DNA from: Candidatus Omnitrophica bacterium UBA6233 | Lineage (GTDB): Bacteria > Omnitrophota > Gorgyraeia > Gygaellales > Profunditerraquicolaceae | Length of the DNA stretch: 24,190 nucleotides | Direction of reading: 5' to 3' | NCBI GenBank assembly: GCA_002440965.1 | Contig: DJWJ01000026.1 | Coordinates: 145,494 to 169,683, forward strand | Shown: piece after piece, positions 13,327 through 21,388 of the stretch | How the letters are laid out: each line of letters begins with the position of its first letter | Position numbering within the stretch: position 1 is the stretch's first letter | Notes under the pieces: model-generated | What the model saw: the letters and a program-made list of their open reading frames with translations, nothing else | What the model was told of the DNA's origin: nothing | Database searches by the model: none | Translations under genes and position numbers: made by a program

Positions 13327-14514
13327 ATGCGCGTAGGAATAGGCGTAAGCACAGAACTCGATCACCTGAAAGCTGTCAAAGAGGCGGTTGAAGAAGCAAT
13401 TATTCAGATAAAGCCTGATAATATCGACTTCGCGCTCCTGTTTACTACGGAAGAATTCAGCCATTCTCTGGTTTTACAAACTACTGCCGATCTCATAGGC
13501 CGAATACCTCTTTTGGGCTCAAGCAGTTCCATTATCATATCCCAAAACGGCCCGCTAAAACACGGGCTTATCCTCGTCCTCTTTAAACTTAATGAGGGCT
13601 CCTATTTCAACGCTGCCTGCGTCAAGGACATAACCATAAACAACACGCTATCCTCCGGAGAGGAATTGGGAGGGAAACTTTTGTATGGCTGCAAAAATGT
13701 TCACCGCGATTTAGGCGTGATATTTTCCAACACAAATACGGGCGACTATTCCAGCCTTGTTACCGGAATACAGGAGAAGCTGGGCAGAGGTTTTCCTCTG
13801 GTCGGAGCCTCCCTGCCCAAGAGAATTGACCATGCAGAAAATCATCTTTATTCCGGCTCGGAGATATTGAACAATGCGGTCTGCGGAGTACTCTGGGGAG
13901 GAAAACTCAATTTTAGCTTAGGGATAGAACATGGCTGGCAACCCCTGGGAAAACCGCGTTATGCTACCCGGACACAAGTAGATACGGTAAACGAAATAGA
14001 CGGCCTGCCGGCAGTAAACCTGTATAAAGAATATTTCGGCAAAGAGACTCTGGAACTAAACAGGGAACTTAAACGTATCTCTGTGTTTTATCCGCTGGGC
14101 ATAGCTGTATCCGGAAACAAAGAATATCTTTTAAGAAGCGTTATCTCGATAAAAAATGACGGTTCTCTTCTTTTCCGCGGAGAAGTGCCCGAAGGAAGCA
14201 TGGTCAGGCTGATGATAAGCTCAAAAGATTCCTGCCTGGCCGCAGCAGCTAAAGCTGCCAAAACAGCCCTGGATAACGCAAGGGGGAAAAAAATTAAATT
14301 TGCGCTTGTATTAAATTCCTTATCGCGGTATGCTCTGTTAGGAAGGCAGGCCGCCCAGGAGATACGGATCGTGCGGGAAACTTTGGGCAGCGACGTTCCG
14401 TTTGCCGGAATATACACTTCGGCGGAACAAGCGCCTTTGAATTCAGCAAATTACAATTTAGGAAAAACATATTTTCATAATAATTCGATAGCGATATTAA
14501 CCATAACCGAATGA
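13327..14514 (+). CDS. FIST-domain sensory protein
   Basis: 395 residues from the ATG at 13327 (MRVGIGVST). An earlier in-frame ATG at 13267 lies upstream of the promoter's -35 and is rejected. The N half (about residues 1-195) is a FIST_N domain: ALLFTTEEFSHS, then PLLGSSSSIIIS and FPLVGASLPKR. The C half (about 205-370) is FIST_C: IEHGWQPLGKPR, AVNLYKEYFGKE and GSMVRLMISSKDSC, ending with FAGIYTSAEQ. FIST domains are intracellular ligand-binding sensors, with amino acids proposed as signals. There is no membrane segment. It stands 16 bases before a histidine kinase and two genes before a GGDEF response regulator, so it probably supplies an input to that pathway. The ligand is unknown. Confidence 0.88.
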   Translation: MRVGIGVSTELDHLKAVKEAVEEAIIQIKPDNIDFALLFTTEEFSHSLVLQTTADLIGRIPLLGSSSSIIISQNGPLKHGLILVLFKLNEGSYFNAACVKDITINNTLSSGEELGGKLLYGCKNVHRDLGVIFSNTNTGDYSSLVTGIQEKLGRGFPLVGASLPKRIDHAENHLYSGSEILNNAVCGVLWGGKLNFSLGIEHGWQPLGKPRYATRTQVDTVNEIDGLPAVNLYKEYFGKETLELNRELKRISVFYPLGIAVSGNKEYLLRSVISIKNDGSLLFRGEVPEGSMVRLMISSKDSCLAAAAKAAKTALDNARGKKIKFALVLNSLSRYALLGRQAAQEIRIVRETLGSDVPFAGIYTSAEQAPLNSANYNLGKTYFHNNSIAILTITE

Positions 14515-14530
14515 TTCCAACCATACGCAA

Positions 14531-16003
14531 ATGTTAACCCTTTTATTGTTTGCGCTGATAATTGCTGCTTTGGCAATTGCGCTTACCTACAAAATCCAGA
14601 ATGAGAATCAATTGCGTTCGCAAGTCAGCAGCCTGAAAAAATCCCTCTCCGATATGGACGAACAGGCTAAACTTATCGTGCGCACGGATATAGAATTGAA
14701 TAAAATAGAAGAAGAGCTGGACAAAAAAATATCCGGGCTCTATGCGCTGCAAAGCTTATCCCGCATGATAAGCATGACTCTAGAAGAAGACCAAATCTTC
14801 AGGCGCATACAACCGGAGCACCTCAAGGAATTAGGTTTCGAAAAGGCTTTCGGCTTTCTCTGGGACGACAAAGGCAAACGTTTTGTTTTGCGTTTCAGTA
14901 TAGGATATCCCGGCGAAGCGATTAAATCGATAGAGTCCTTTTTCAATGAAAACAAAGAACGCTGTATGGATTTCATAACCGGCGACAAGACCCTCTCTTC
15001 CATTTCGGCATCCAATAATTTAATTACTCTGCAGCAGTTAAACGAAATTTTCAAGATCAATTCATTCATCATCTGTCCTTTAGCGCCTCAACAAAATAAC
15101 CGGGGCTTGATCTTTGTTGGAACACAAAATCTGGAAACAACAGTTACTGAAGGGGACGAAGAATTGATTAAAATACTCTCCACCCAATTGGCCCAGGCCC
15201 TGGAAAATGCCCGTCTTTTCGAAAAGACCTGGAACGCCCAACAAGAGCTGGAAAAAAAGGTGACTGAAAGAACCCGGGAATTGACTTTGGCGCTGGAGGA
15301 GGTTAAAAAAATAAGCGATAATAAAACCAATTTCGTCTCAAGCGTTTCTCACGAGTTAAGAACACCCCTTACTTCCATCAAAGGATACGCCGCCATACTC
15401 CTTACCGGGAAATTAGGAGATTTGCCTCCGGAAGTGCGTCAGCGGCTCGAGAAAATCAACCGGCATAGCGACGAGCTTGTGCATATGGTCAATGAACTGC
15501 TGGATATATCCCGCATTGAATCCGGAAAAGTCACGATGCGGACAGAGGTTTGCGACCTCAAAGAAATCACAGCTAAAGTGGAAGATTTGTTATCCGGACA
15601 ACTAAAGGAAAGAAAGCTGTCTTTCGTTGTCGAGATCGGCCCTGAAGCAAATGCGGTTCTGGCCGACAGAACACAGCTAGAACGCGTATTTATAAATCTC
15701 GTCGGCAACGCGATGAAATTTACTCCGCCTGACGGTTCCATAACCATAAAAAGCCGTAAAATGGATAAAATGGCGGGAATCAGTGTCGTTGATACCGGCT
15801 GCGGCATAGCCGAAGAAGCGCATGATTCCATATTTGACGAGTTCTACCGGGTTGACAACGCCATAAACCAAGAGGTCAAAGGAACAGGATTGGGATTGGC
15901 CCTTGTAAAACACATAGTCGAAGCTCAAGGAGGAAGAATTTGGGTTGAAAGTTCTCCCGGCTCTGGCGCAAATTTTAGTTTCACATTACCGATAGCATCT
16001 TAA
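14531..16003 (+). CDS. Membrane-anchored hybrid-free sensor histidine kinase with GAF-like domain
   Basis: 490 residues. One N-terminal membrane helix (1-19) is followed by a coiled coil (25-68) and a GAF-like sensory domain (70-228). A second coiled-coil linker (EKKVTERTRELTLALEEV) leads into a HisKA domain with SHELRTPL (His274). The HATPase domain has N box NLVGNAMKF (389-397), G1 VDTGCGI (420-426), F box DSIFDEFYR and G2 GTGLGLAL (451-458). All residues expected of an active kinase are present. It would phosphorylate a receiver, most simply the response regulator encoded six bases downstream. The FIST protein upstream may modulate it. The signal sensed by the GAF domain is not readable from sequence. 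Confidence 0.93.
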   Translation: MLTLLLFALIIAALAIALTYKIQNENQLRSQVSSLKKSLSDMDEQAKLIVRTDIELNKIEEELDKKISGLYALQSLSRMISMTLEEDQIFRRIQPEHLKELGFEKAFGFLWDDKGKRFVLRFSIGYPGEAIKSIESFFNENKERCMDFITGDKTLSSISASNNLITLQQLNEIFKINSFIICPLAPQQNNRGLIFVGTQNLETTVTEGDEELIKILSTQLAQALENARLFEKTWNAQQELEKKVTERTRELTLALEEVKKISDNKTNFVSSVSHELRTPLTSIKGYAAILLTGKLGDLPPEVRQRLEKINRHSDELVHMVNELLDISRIESGKVTMRTEVCDLKEITAKVEDLLSGQLKERKLSFVVEIGPEANAVLADRTQLERVFINLVGNAMKFTPPDGSITIKSRKMDKMAGISVVDTGCGIAEEAHDSIFDEFYRVDNAINQEVKGTGLGLALVKHIVEAQGGRIWVESSPGSGANFSFTLPIAS

Positions 16004-16008
16004 AAAAT

Positions 16009-16944
16009 ATGTCCATAAAAATACTTATAGTCGATGATGACCCCGACATACGGGATGTGTTAAAGCTTACCCTCTCCGAAGAAAACTATGAGATTCTGGA
16101 GGCTGGCGACGGGGAAGAAGCTTTAAAGGTAATCCACGACAATCAACCTGATCTTATATTGCTCGATTATAAAATTCCCAAGATCGACGGGCGCGAAGTA
16201 TGCCGCAGGATAAAAAGCGACCTCCTGCTCCGGCACTTACCCATAATTATGGTAACCGGCAAAGGCGATATAAGCGATAAGGTTGACGGTATTGACGCCG
16301 GAGCTGACGATTATGTAGTTAAACCATTTGAGCCGAAAGAATTGCTGGCGCGAATCCGTATGATTTTAAGGCATACCGAGAGGGACCTTGAAGCAAACCC
16401 CCTTACCCGCCTTCCGGGAAACGTCTCAATATTAAAAGAACTCTCCAAACGCATAGAAAATAAGTCTTTATTCGCCGTCTGCTATATAGATTTGGATAAA
16501 TTTAAGTCTTATAACGATAAATACGGGTTTGAACACGGAGACGAAGTGATCCGCGAAACAGCCCGCCTGCTTATCCGCGCGACACGAGAACACGGCAATC
16601 ACGATGATTTCGTAGGGCACATCGGCGGGGATGATTTCGTGATTGTAACTACTCCGGATAAAACCGATTCATTGTGCCAAAAGGTGATCCTCGATTTTGA
16701 AAATCTTGTCCCATCTTTCTACAATGAAAAAGACGCAAAGAATGGATACATAACAGGCAAGGACCGGCAAGGACAAGAACAAAAAATACCGCTTCTTTCT
16801 GTATCTATCGGGATAGTGACCAACGAATACCGCAAGGTTACCCACGTGGCTCAAATCGGCGAAATAGGCGCTGAGTTAAAATCTTACGCCAAGAGCCTGG
16901 AGAGAAGCAACTACGTAAAAGACAGGCGCATAGAAGACAGATAG
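16009..16944 (+). CDS. Response regulator with GGDEF domain (variant GGDDF)
   Basis: 311 residues. The receiver domain (1-122) carries Asp10/Asp11, phospho-acceptor Asp53 and Lys105, all intact. The GGDEF domain (129-300) has NPLTRLPGN and YIDLDKFKSYNDKYGFEHGD (metal and nucleotide positions), and its signature is GGDDF at 206-210, with Asp replacing the usual Glu. The autoinhibitory I-site RxxD is absent (NHDD there). An insert of about 25 residues (236-260) lies between the signature and the SVSIGI strand. It is likely a phosphorylation-controlled diguanylate cyclase making c-di-GMP without product inhibition, but the Glu to Asp change could lower activity or make it an effector. It is the terminal gene of the cassette before a strong terminator. 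Confidence 0.9.
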   Translation: MSIKILIVDDDPDIRDVLKLTLSEENYEILEAGDGEEALKVIHDNQPDLILLDYKIPKIDGREVCRRIKSDLLLRHLPIIMVTGKGDISDKVDGIDAGADDYVVKPFEPKELLARIRMILRHTERDLEANPLTRLPGNVSILKELSKRIENKSLFAVCYIDLDKFKSYNDKYGFEHGDEVIRETARLLIRATREHGNHDDFVGHIGGDDFVIVTTPDKTDSLCQKVILDFENLVPSFYNEKDAKNGYITGKDRQGQEQKIPLLSVSIGIVTNEYRKVTHVAQIGEIGAELKSYAKSLERSNYVKDRRIEDR

Positions 16945-16960
16945 GCTTTAAAAGAAACTA

Positions 16961-16992
16961 AAAAATCCCGCTAGTTGAATAGCGGGATTTTT
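16961..16992. terminator. Bidirectional Rho-independent terminator
   Basis: AAAAATCCCGCTA pairs with TAGCGGGATTTTT in a 13-bp perfect stem with a six-base loop (GTTGAA). There are T runs after the stem on both strands, so it can end the plus-strand signalling cassette and the minus-strand tRNA-Leu, whose CCA end is four bases away. Confidence 0.9.
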
Positions 16993-16995
16993 TAT

Positions 16996-17079
16996 TGGTG
17001 CGCGGGGAGGGAGTTGAACCCTCACAGGTTGCCCCACTACCCCCTCAAAGTAGCGTGTCTGCCATTCCACCACCCGCGC
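16996..17079 (-). tRNA. tRNA-Leu (GAG anticodon)
   Basis: An 84-base class II tRNA on the minus strand, GCGCGGGTGGTGGAATGG at the 5' end and CCCGCGCACCA at the 3' end with CCA encoded. The anticodon loop TTGAGGG gives GAG, reading Leu CUC/CUU. It has a variable arm (GTGGGGCAACCTGT) and a T arm GAGGG-TTCAACT-CCCTC. The acceptor stem has seven Watson-Crick pairs. Confidence 0.95.
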
Positions 17080-17102
17080 GTAATCTAATATGCCAATCTG
17101 AG

Positions 17103-17131
17103 ATTATAACAATAGCCGGGAAAAATATCAA
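17103..17131 (-). promoter_or_regulatory. Promoter of tRNA-Leu
   Basis: TTGATA (17131-17126), a 17-base spacer and a perfect TATAAT (17108-17103) lie 23 bases before the mature tRNA 5' end. Confidence 0.75.
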
Positions 17132-17150
17132 GCAGGATTAACGATCGAAA

Positions 17151-18296
17151 TCAAGGCCTGCTTAAGCGCTTCCGGCTTAATTGAAAGAACACACGGAAGG
17201 CATTTCTTTTTTCGAAATTTTTGGCCAGCTTGATTGTTTCAATTAACGCCCAAGCGCCATAAACCCAAATAATCCCACCGCGGATGCCGGGAAAAATGAA
17301 TTGCGCCAACCACAGTAAAAATAAAGCCGCGGCCTCGAAGAAATTGAAATCCATACTTGCCAAAAACAGAAACCCTAGATAAGACTGGACAATCGTCAAG
17401 AGTATCTCCACTTTTTGCTGCTCGTCAAAAATTACGCTGGCAAACCTGCCCATACCGAAAGAATATATAAAAGGAATGAGCGCCACAAGGATAGTCCACT
17501 GATTAATGGAAGACGAAACAAAGTTGGCCAACGCCATAGAGGCTTTATTAACTTTCCTGGCCCAATAAAACGCCGAGAGTTTTTCGGGGAATTCGCTTAA
17601 GAAAGGCGCCACCCACTGCACAAAGACAAATTGCGATATACCGGCAGAAACAGCCAAAGCAAGCATTGAATTAAGAAAAGGATGAGCGGCAAAATACAGA
17701 ATCGCTCCTCCCCAGACAAAAAATGCCATGATCCAAATAATATTCCACGGATGCTTATGCCGCATTATGTATTTAGGTATACGGCCCAAATCGTCAATCT
17801 CTTCGCGATCATGCGGAGGAATTTTCGACAAGAGATACAAATAGCCGAAATAAATCGCGCTTAGAATCAATCCGTCGAGAATGTTCAGCGAACCCTTAAA
17901 ATAGATAACCAAAAAGTAGAGTAAAGCCGGTAAAAGAACCAGGACCGCTATGGAGTGCTCGTCCTCCAATTCTATATTCCATGGGCGTTTATCGCCGGAC
18001 CTGATTCTTTTAAAGAAAAGGGCGACAAAATAAACCATTGGCCAGCCCAAACCAACAAACAATCTCAGAGAACCGGTATAATTAGCAGTAATTAGATGCG
18101 CTTTAGAAGGATCTTTTGCCGCGGTAAAAGCAATTACTCCTTCAACCGCAAATTCAGGAAGGGTTTGAATCCAAGCTAAAACAGCCAAAGCCAAACCTTG
18201 GGAAATAAAAAATTGCCCGCATTCGGCTGCCCAAGAGATAAGCAGAGCGGCTAAAATTATCGCGGGGAATGTCCACAGGGAATTTAAAGCTTCCAT
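17151..18296 (-). CDS. CaCA-family-like (Na+/Ca2+ exchanger-type) cation antiporter
   Basis: 381 residues with about ten membrane helices in two halves joined by a charged loop (158-180). The first half has QTLPEFAVE (44-52) followed by ITANYTGS, matching the alpha-1 repeat (GTSLPE and ANxxGS) of sodium/calcium exchangers. The second has APFLSEFPEKL (230-240) followed by ANFVSSSINQW, the alpha-2 counterpart. The acidic residues that bind Ca2+ in the family (Glu48, Glu235 or Glu238) are kept, but both motifs differ from the textbook form. It probably moves cations across the inner membrane; ion and direction are not certain. It lies 19 bases after the small exported protein gene and probably shares its transcript. 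No ribosome binding site is evident. Confidence 0.75.
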   Translation of the reverse strand: MEALNSLWTFPAIILAALLISWAAECGQFFISQGLALAVLAWIQTLPEFAVEGVIAFTAAKDPSKAHLITANYTGSLRLFVGLGWPMVYFVALFFKRIRSGDKRPWNIELEDEHSIAVLVLLPALLYFLVIYFKGSLNILDGLILSAIYFGYLYLLSKIPPHDREEIDDLGRIPKYIMRHKHPWNIIWIMAFFVWGGAILYFAAHPFLNSMLALAVSAGISQFVFVQWVAPFLSEFPEKLSAFYWARKVNKASMALANFVSSSINQWTILVALIPFIYSFGMGRFASVIFDEQQKVEILLTIVQSYLGFLFLASMDFNFFEAAALFLLWLAQFIFPGIRGGIIWVYGAWALIETIKLAKNFEKRNAFRVFFQLSRKRLSRP

Positions 18297-18315
18297 ATCC
18301 GAGGAAGGAGAATTT

Positions 18316-18651
18316 TTATTTGCCAGCGCCTTTCAAATCGCTAAGGCTTCTTATCTTCAAACCACCTAAATCATCTTTATAGTAGGTAACAGAAACCGGA
18401 TCCCCTTGCGCAATATCGGAAAGGGGAATCGACCTGGCGCCCAGGGCAAGCTCTGAATCCCCGGTAACCCTAAGAACAACTTCATCTTGATCTCCGGTAT
18501 GTGGGTCGGTATAAAGAACACTTAACGTTGACTCTATCCGATCCAGAGAAGAGACCATGCCGGATATCACCTTATCAGAACCATTATCCGCTAAAACAAA
18601 AGGTGCGACCATAAAAACAAAAGTTAATAAAATAGCGCTGGCCCTTTTCAT
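18316..18651 (-). CDS. Small exported protein, DUF5666-like
   Basis: 111 residues with a signal peptide (MKRASAILLTFVFMVAPFVLA) and a mature part of about 90 residues rich in beta strands: ISGMVSSLDRIESTLSVLY, then SIPLSDIAQGDPVSVTYY. The pattern resembles small OB-like periplasmic domains such as DUF5666. AGGAGAAGG precedes the ATG. It is the first gene of a likely two-gene unit with the exchanger. A metal- or ligand-binding role would suit the neighbour but is not shown. Confidence 0.65.
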   Translation of the reverse strand: MKRASAILLTFVFMVAPFVLADNGSDKVISGMVSSLDRIESTLSVLYTDPHTGDQDEVVLRVTGDSELALGARSIPLSDIAQGDPVSVTYYKDDLGGLKIRSLSDLKGAGK

Positions 18652-18697
18652 CCTTCTCCTTTCGCGGACATTTGCCCGGTAAAGAATTTATTTTATT

Positions 18698-18725
18698 ATA
18701 ATACACCAAACAAAGCTAATATCAA
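18698..18725 (-). promoter_or_regulatory. Promoter of the small exported protein and exchanger unit
   Basis: TTGATA (18725-18720), a 16-base spacer and TATTAT (18703-18698). A perfect TATAAT overlaps at 18700-18695 with a 19-base spacer. Either fits a start about 40 bases before the ATG at 18651. Confidence 0.55.
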
Positions 18726-18759
18726 GGAATTACCTTCTCCGGCATAATAATAGGCGGGC

Positions 18760-19878
18760 CTAAAACTCGGAGTCCTCTTCTAGTATATTGGCCAAGACAG
18801 GATTATCAAGCAAACTGCTGTAGTGAAAAATAACGCAGCCTCCGGCACCTGCATTCTCCGAGAATCTAAGCTCTTCTTTGAATTCACCGGGGAAACTCCC
18901 CAGCTTATAAGCGCCAACAGCAATTTTTACTTTCCTGAAATCGCTTACCTTAGCTTTTATCGCCGATATCCATCTTTCAAACTCCAAATGGTCCGGGGAA
19001 TAATCCATTGCTATTACAAAATCAACCAACCCGCGGTTAAGCCAGAAAGTCCAATCCTGAAAGGCCTCGTAATAAGCGCGTTGTATTGGCATACATCCGG
19101 TAGCTGAAACTTGAATATTGGGATTAATGCGCCGGGCAGTATCGATGAACTCCTGGAGGGTTTCGGTTACTTGAGCGCGTTTCCAGTCTTTCCAAATTTC
19201 ATCTTCTTCTTTTATTGTTTTAACCCCGGATGCTCTCTTAAAACGCCCCATATTCATTTCTGTATAGCCATAAGCCGGGTTTTTATCCGGATACCGGACG
19301 TAATCAAACAGTATACCGTCTAAGCCCGGGTAGCTGCGGATAACTTCCTCGATAATGCCGGAAAGTTCACGGCGAACACGCATATCTCCGGGTTCAAGGA
19401 AATATTGATTATCGATTTTGTAATCTTCGAGGCTATATTTTTCTTTTAGGTTACTAGTCAAAACACTAAAGCCATATTTCTGAAGTAGCGGAGCGTTTTT
19501 ATTTTTACTCAGGCTCAACATATTAAGCCAAACATGCACCTCTATGCCAAAACTATGGGCCTGTTTAATAAGCAACTTGAGCGGATCCTCGGGGATATTT
19601 TTCAGGCAGTCTTTGTATGGAGAAGAATCCGCGATTAGCGATGGAAACCAAGCCTTGTTTCCCCTGTAGATCTGGATGAAAATAATTTTGGCGCGGGTTC
19701 TCTTGGCCAAATTAACAAGCTTGATTATCTCTTGCCGGCTTGAAAGCGCGCAAGGCTCATCTAGTGCCATAACAAAAATCCCCCGCGGCAAAGATTCTGC
19801 GCATCCGGCGCTTACAGGAAAAAGGGATAAAAAAACCAATACATAAAACAACACCAATATTTTTAGGCTTCTAAACAT
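18760..19878 (-). CDS. GHL10-type (family 10 glycosyl hydrolase-like) exported protein
   Basis: 372 residues. A signal peptide (about 1-25) is followed by a TIM-barrel-like domain. Recognisable blocks are KIIFIQIYRGNKAWFPS near 64-80, IEVHVWLNM (116-124), FLEPGDMRVRREL and the core GLDGILFDYVRYPD (about 189-202), then MDYSPDH and VAIGVAYK-like KIAVGAYKLGSFP. These follow the GHL10/DUF187-related pattern in which Asp in LFDYVRYP is a likely catalytic acid. Substrate is probably a cell-envelope or extracellular polysaccharide. The ATG is six bases after the NlpC/P60 gene's stop, so the two are one operon and both may act on the wall. Exact specificity cannot be read. Confidence 0.82.
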   Translation of the reverse strand: MFRSLKILVLFYVLVFLSLFPVSAGCAESLPRGIFVMALDEPCALSSRQEIIKLVNLAKRTRAKIIFIQIYRGNKAWFPSLIADSSPYKDCLKNIPEDPLKLLIKQAHSFGIEVHVWLNMLSLSKNKNAPLLQKYGFSVLTSNLKEKYSLEDYKIDNQYFLEPGDMRVRRELSGIIEEVIRSYPGLDGILFDYVRYPDKNPAYGYTEMNMGRFKRASGVKTIKEEDEIWKDWKRAQVTETLQEFIDTARRINPNIQVSATGCMPIQRAYYEAFQDWTFWLNRGLVDFVIAMDYSPDHLEFERWISAIKAKVSDFRKVKIAVGAYKLGSFPGEFKEELRFSENAGAGGCVIFHYSSLLDNPVLANILEEDSEF

Positions 19879-19884
19879 TTAATT

Positions 19885-21249
19885 TCATCCTGCAATGTTA
19901 CGAATGGAGACAATCCGGTCAAGCAAAGAACCCCTCCGGGAACCCTCACCCAAAGAAAGGTCGCTGACTACTGTCCGGTTTATCTTACGGATAATATCCT
20001 TACCCAGCCCTTGTCTTTGTCTATAGGCGTGAATCTCGTGTATAACGTACGGCCTGCCTGAATACATTCCAAGGTATATAAGTATGTGCCCCTTTAGCCG
20101 CAGAAGAGCGGCTCCTCCAACAGCCTGCTTATCCAAAATACGTACTTTTGATTCATTATCCGTCTTTTCCGAAAAATTACCCAAAAGCCGTCCGACTTTA
20201 CCTTGTTCCGCAGAATTTCTCGGTAAAATTACTCCAACCGTAGAGAAAACCTCTTGGACAAAACCGGAACAATCCTGTTCGCCATTCTTACCTCCCCAGC
20301 TATAAAGGGAATTCAGAAGCTTAAAAGCCTGTTGTATAATATTACGCGGGGTATACGCTAAGTAACCAATATTTACATCGGCCTTTCTCATATAAGCGAT
20401 TCGCTCAACTAATTTTCCTTCTTTTGTCTGTCCGGGAATAAAAACACTGACTACCTCGGAGTTAAAGTTACCCGCCAGGGGTAATTTTACGCCCATTCTT
20501 GCATAATCAACATGCTTCTTTAATTCGGAGTCCCAAAAAATATCGGATTTGGCGCTAACCGTTACAACAAACGGCGCCTTCTCCAGAAAAGATTTAAACT
20601 CGTTAAACCCGCAAAAGGCAACGCCATCTTTCTTTATCCATCCGGAGCCGGCCGGCGAATGCGCGTAAACCCAGGCGTTGTCTTTACTCTCATGTAAAAT
20701 TACCACCGGAGTTCCGATATCCAGAGAGCTATTTTGTAACTCATCGAAGGCGGAATCCCCCGGCTCAACAGTTAAAATATCGTCGGTGGGCAAGAGGCGC
20801 TGGTCAACATAACAACAAATAAAACCGTAGCGCGCGTTAATCTGACGCGGAATTGCCTCAAAATTAATCCGCCTGGAGATTTCTCGATAAAAAGGCTCCC
20901 CTGCTTTTATCGAATTTTTTGAATAAAGTTTTTTTCTAAAGAATCCGTCGATTTGCTTTCTTAAGGAAGAAGACAACTCGTTTCCGGCATATATGGGGCT
21001 TGTCTTTGAAAAATCTTTTATTAACTTAAGTTCATTTTCCGTTTTTGAGTTAAACAGGGAGATGCCGGCGGAATCCAAAACAACCTTGTCTGCGCAATTA
21101 TTCCGGGCAATCCAGAATCCCGGACTTTGCATCTGCCTGTTTGTATTGGGAATCGTATTCGGTGAGGAATAATAAAGCTTTTCTTCTCTATTGCATCCCG
21201 CCGCGGCCAACAAACAAAAAACTAATAAAAAATAATGGGTTTTTTTCAT
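19885..21249 (-). CDS. NlpC/P60 lipoprotein peptidase with SH3-type domains
   Basis: 454 residues. The lipoprotein signal ends LAAAGC (Cys19). An N-terminal NlpC-associated domain contains PIYAGNELSSS and EAIPRQINARYGFICCYVDQ. SH3-like domains span about 150-300 (RLLPTDDILTVEPGD, AWVYAHSPAGSGWI). The NlpC/P60 catalytic domain has DCSGFVQEVF with Cys327, GHILIYLG with His388, and a third position in HEIHAY (404-409). This is the layout of SH3b1-containing peptidases that cut gamma-D-glutamyl bonds in peptidoglycan stem peptides or recycled fragments. It has its own promoter (21301-21273) and is followed by the GHL10-type gene. Confidence 0.88.
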   Translation of the reverse strand: MKKTHYFLLVFCLLAAAGCNREEKLYYSSPNTIPNTNRQMQSPGFWIARNNCADKVVLDSAGISLFNSKTENELKLIKDFSKTSPIYAGNELSSSLRKQIDGFFRKKLYSKNSIKAGEPFYREISRRINFEAIPRQINARYGFICCYVDQRLLPTDDILTVEPGDSAFDELQNSSLDIGTPVVILHESKDNAWVYAHSPAGSGWIKKDGVAFCGFNEFKSFLEKAPFVVTVSAKSDIFWDSELKKHVDYARMGVKLPLAGNFNSEVVSVFIPGQTKEGKLVERIAYMRKADVNIGYLAYTPRNIIQQAFKLLNSLYSWGGKNGEQDCSGFVQEVFSTVGVILPRNSAEQGKVGRLLGNFSEKTDNESKVRILDKQAVGGAALLRLKGHILIYLGMYSGRPYVIHEIHAYRQRQGLGKDIIRKINRTVVSDLSLGEGSRRGSLLDRIVSIRNIAG

Positions 21250-21265
21250 ATCCGTCTCAACTTAT

Positions 21266-21385
21266 TTATTTTAGTATAAAGCTAAAGAGATAACCAGTAA
21301 AAAATAATTCTAAAATAATTCTTCTGCCCGGAACTCCGGTAAATATCGCCTTTGCAAGATCCGTATGGCTCAATCTAAATGTCAT
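21266..21385 (-). CDS. Possible small ORF (39 residues) between radC and the NlpC gene
   Basis: An ATG three bases after the radC stop opens a 39-residue frame (MTFRLSHTDLAKAIFTGVPG at the start, then a hydrophobic end). GAGG lies directly before the ATG, too close for a good site. Its last third overlaps the NlpC promoter. It may be real and coupled to radC, or chance. No homology is recognised. Confidence 0.22.
   Translation of the reverse strand: MTFRLSHTDLAKAIFTGVPGRRIILELFFTGYLFSFILK
21273..21301 (-). promoter_or_regulatory. Promoter of the NlpC/P60-GHL10 operon
   Basis: TTTACT (21301-21296), a 17-base spacer and TATACT (21278-21273) put the start about 17 bases before the NlpC/P60 ATG (minus strand). 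Confidence 0.6.
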
Positions 21386-21388
21386 CCT

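Noticed and set aside
21286..21388. Riboswitch in the leader of the NlpC gene (GCCATACGG... TTGCAAAGGCG)
   Set aside because: I looked for a c-di-GMP or similar aptamer because of the GCAAAG string, but the other conserved parts are missing and the promoter lies downstream of it.
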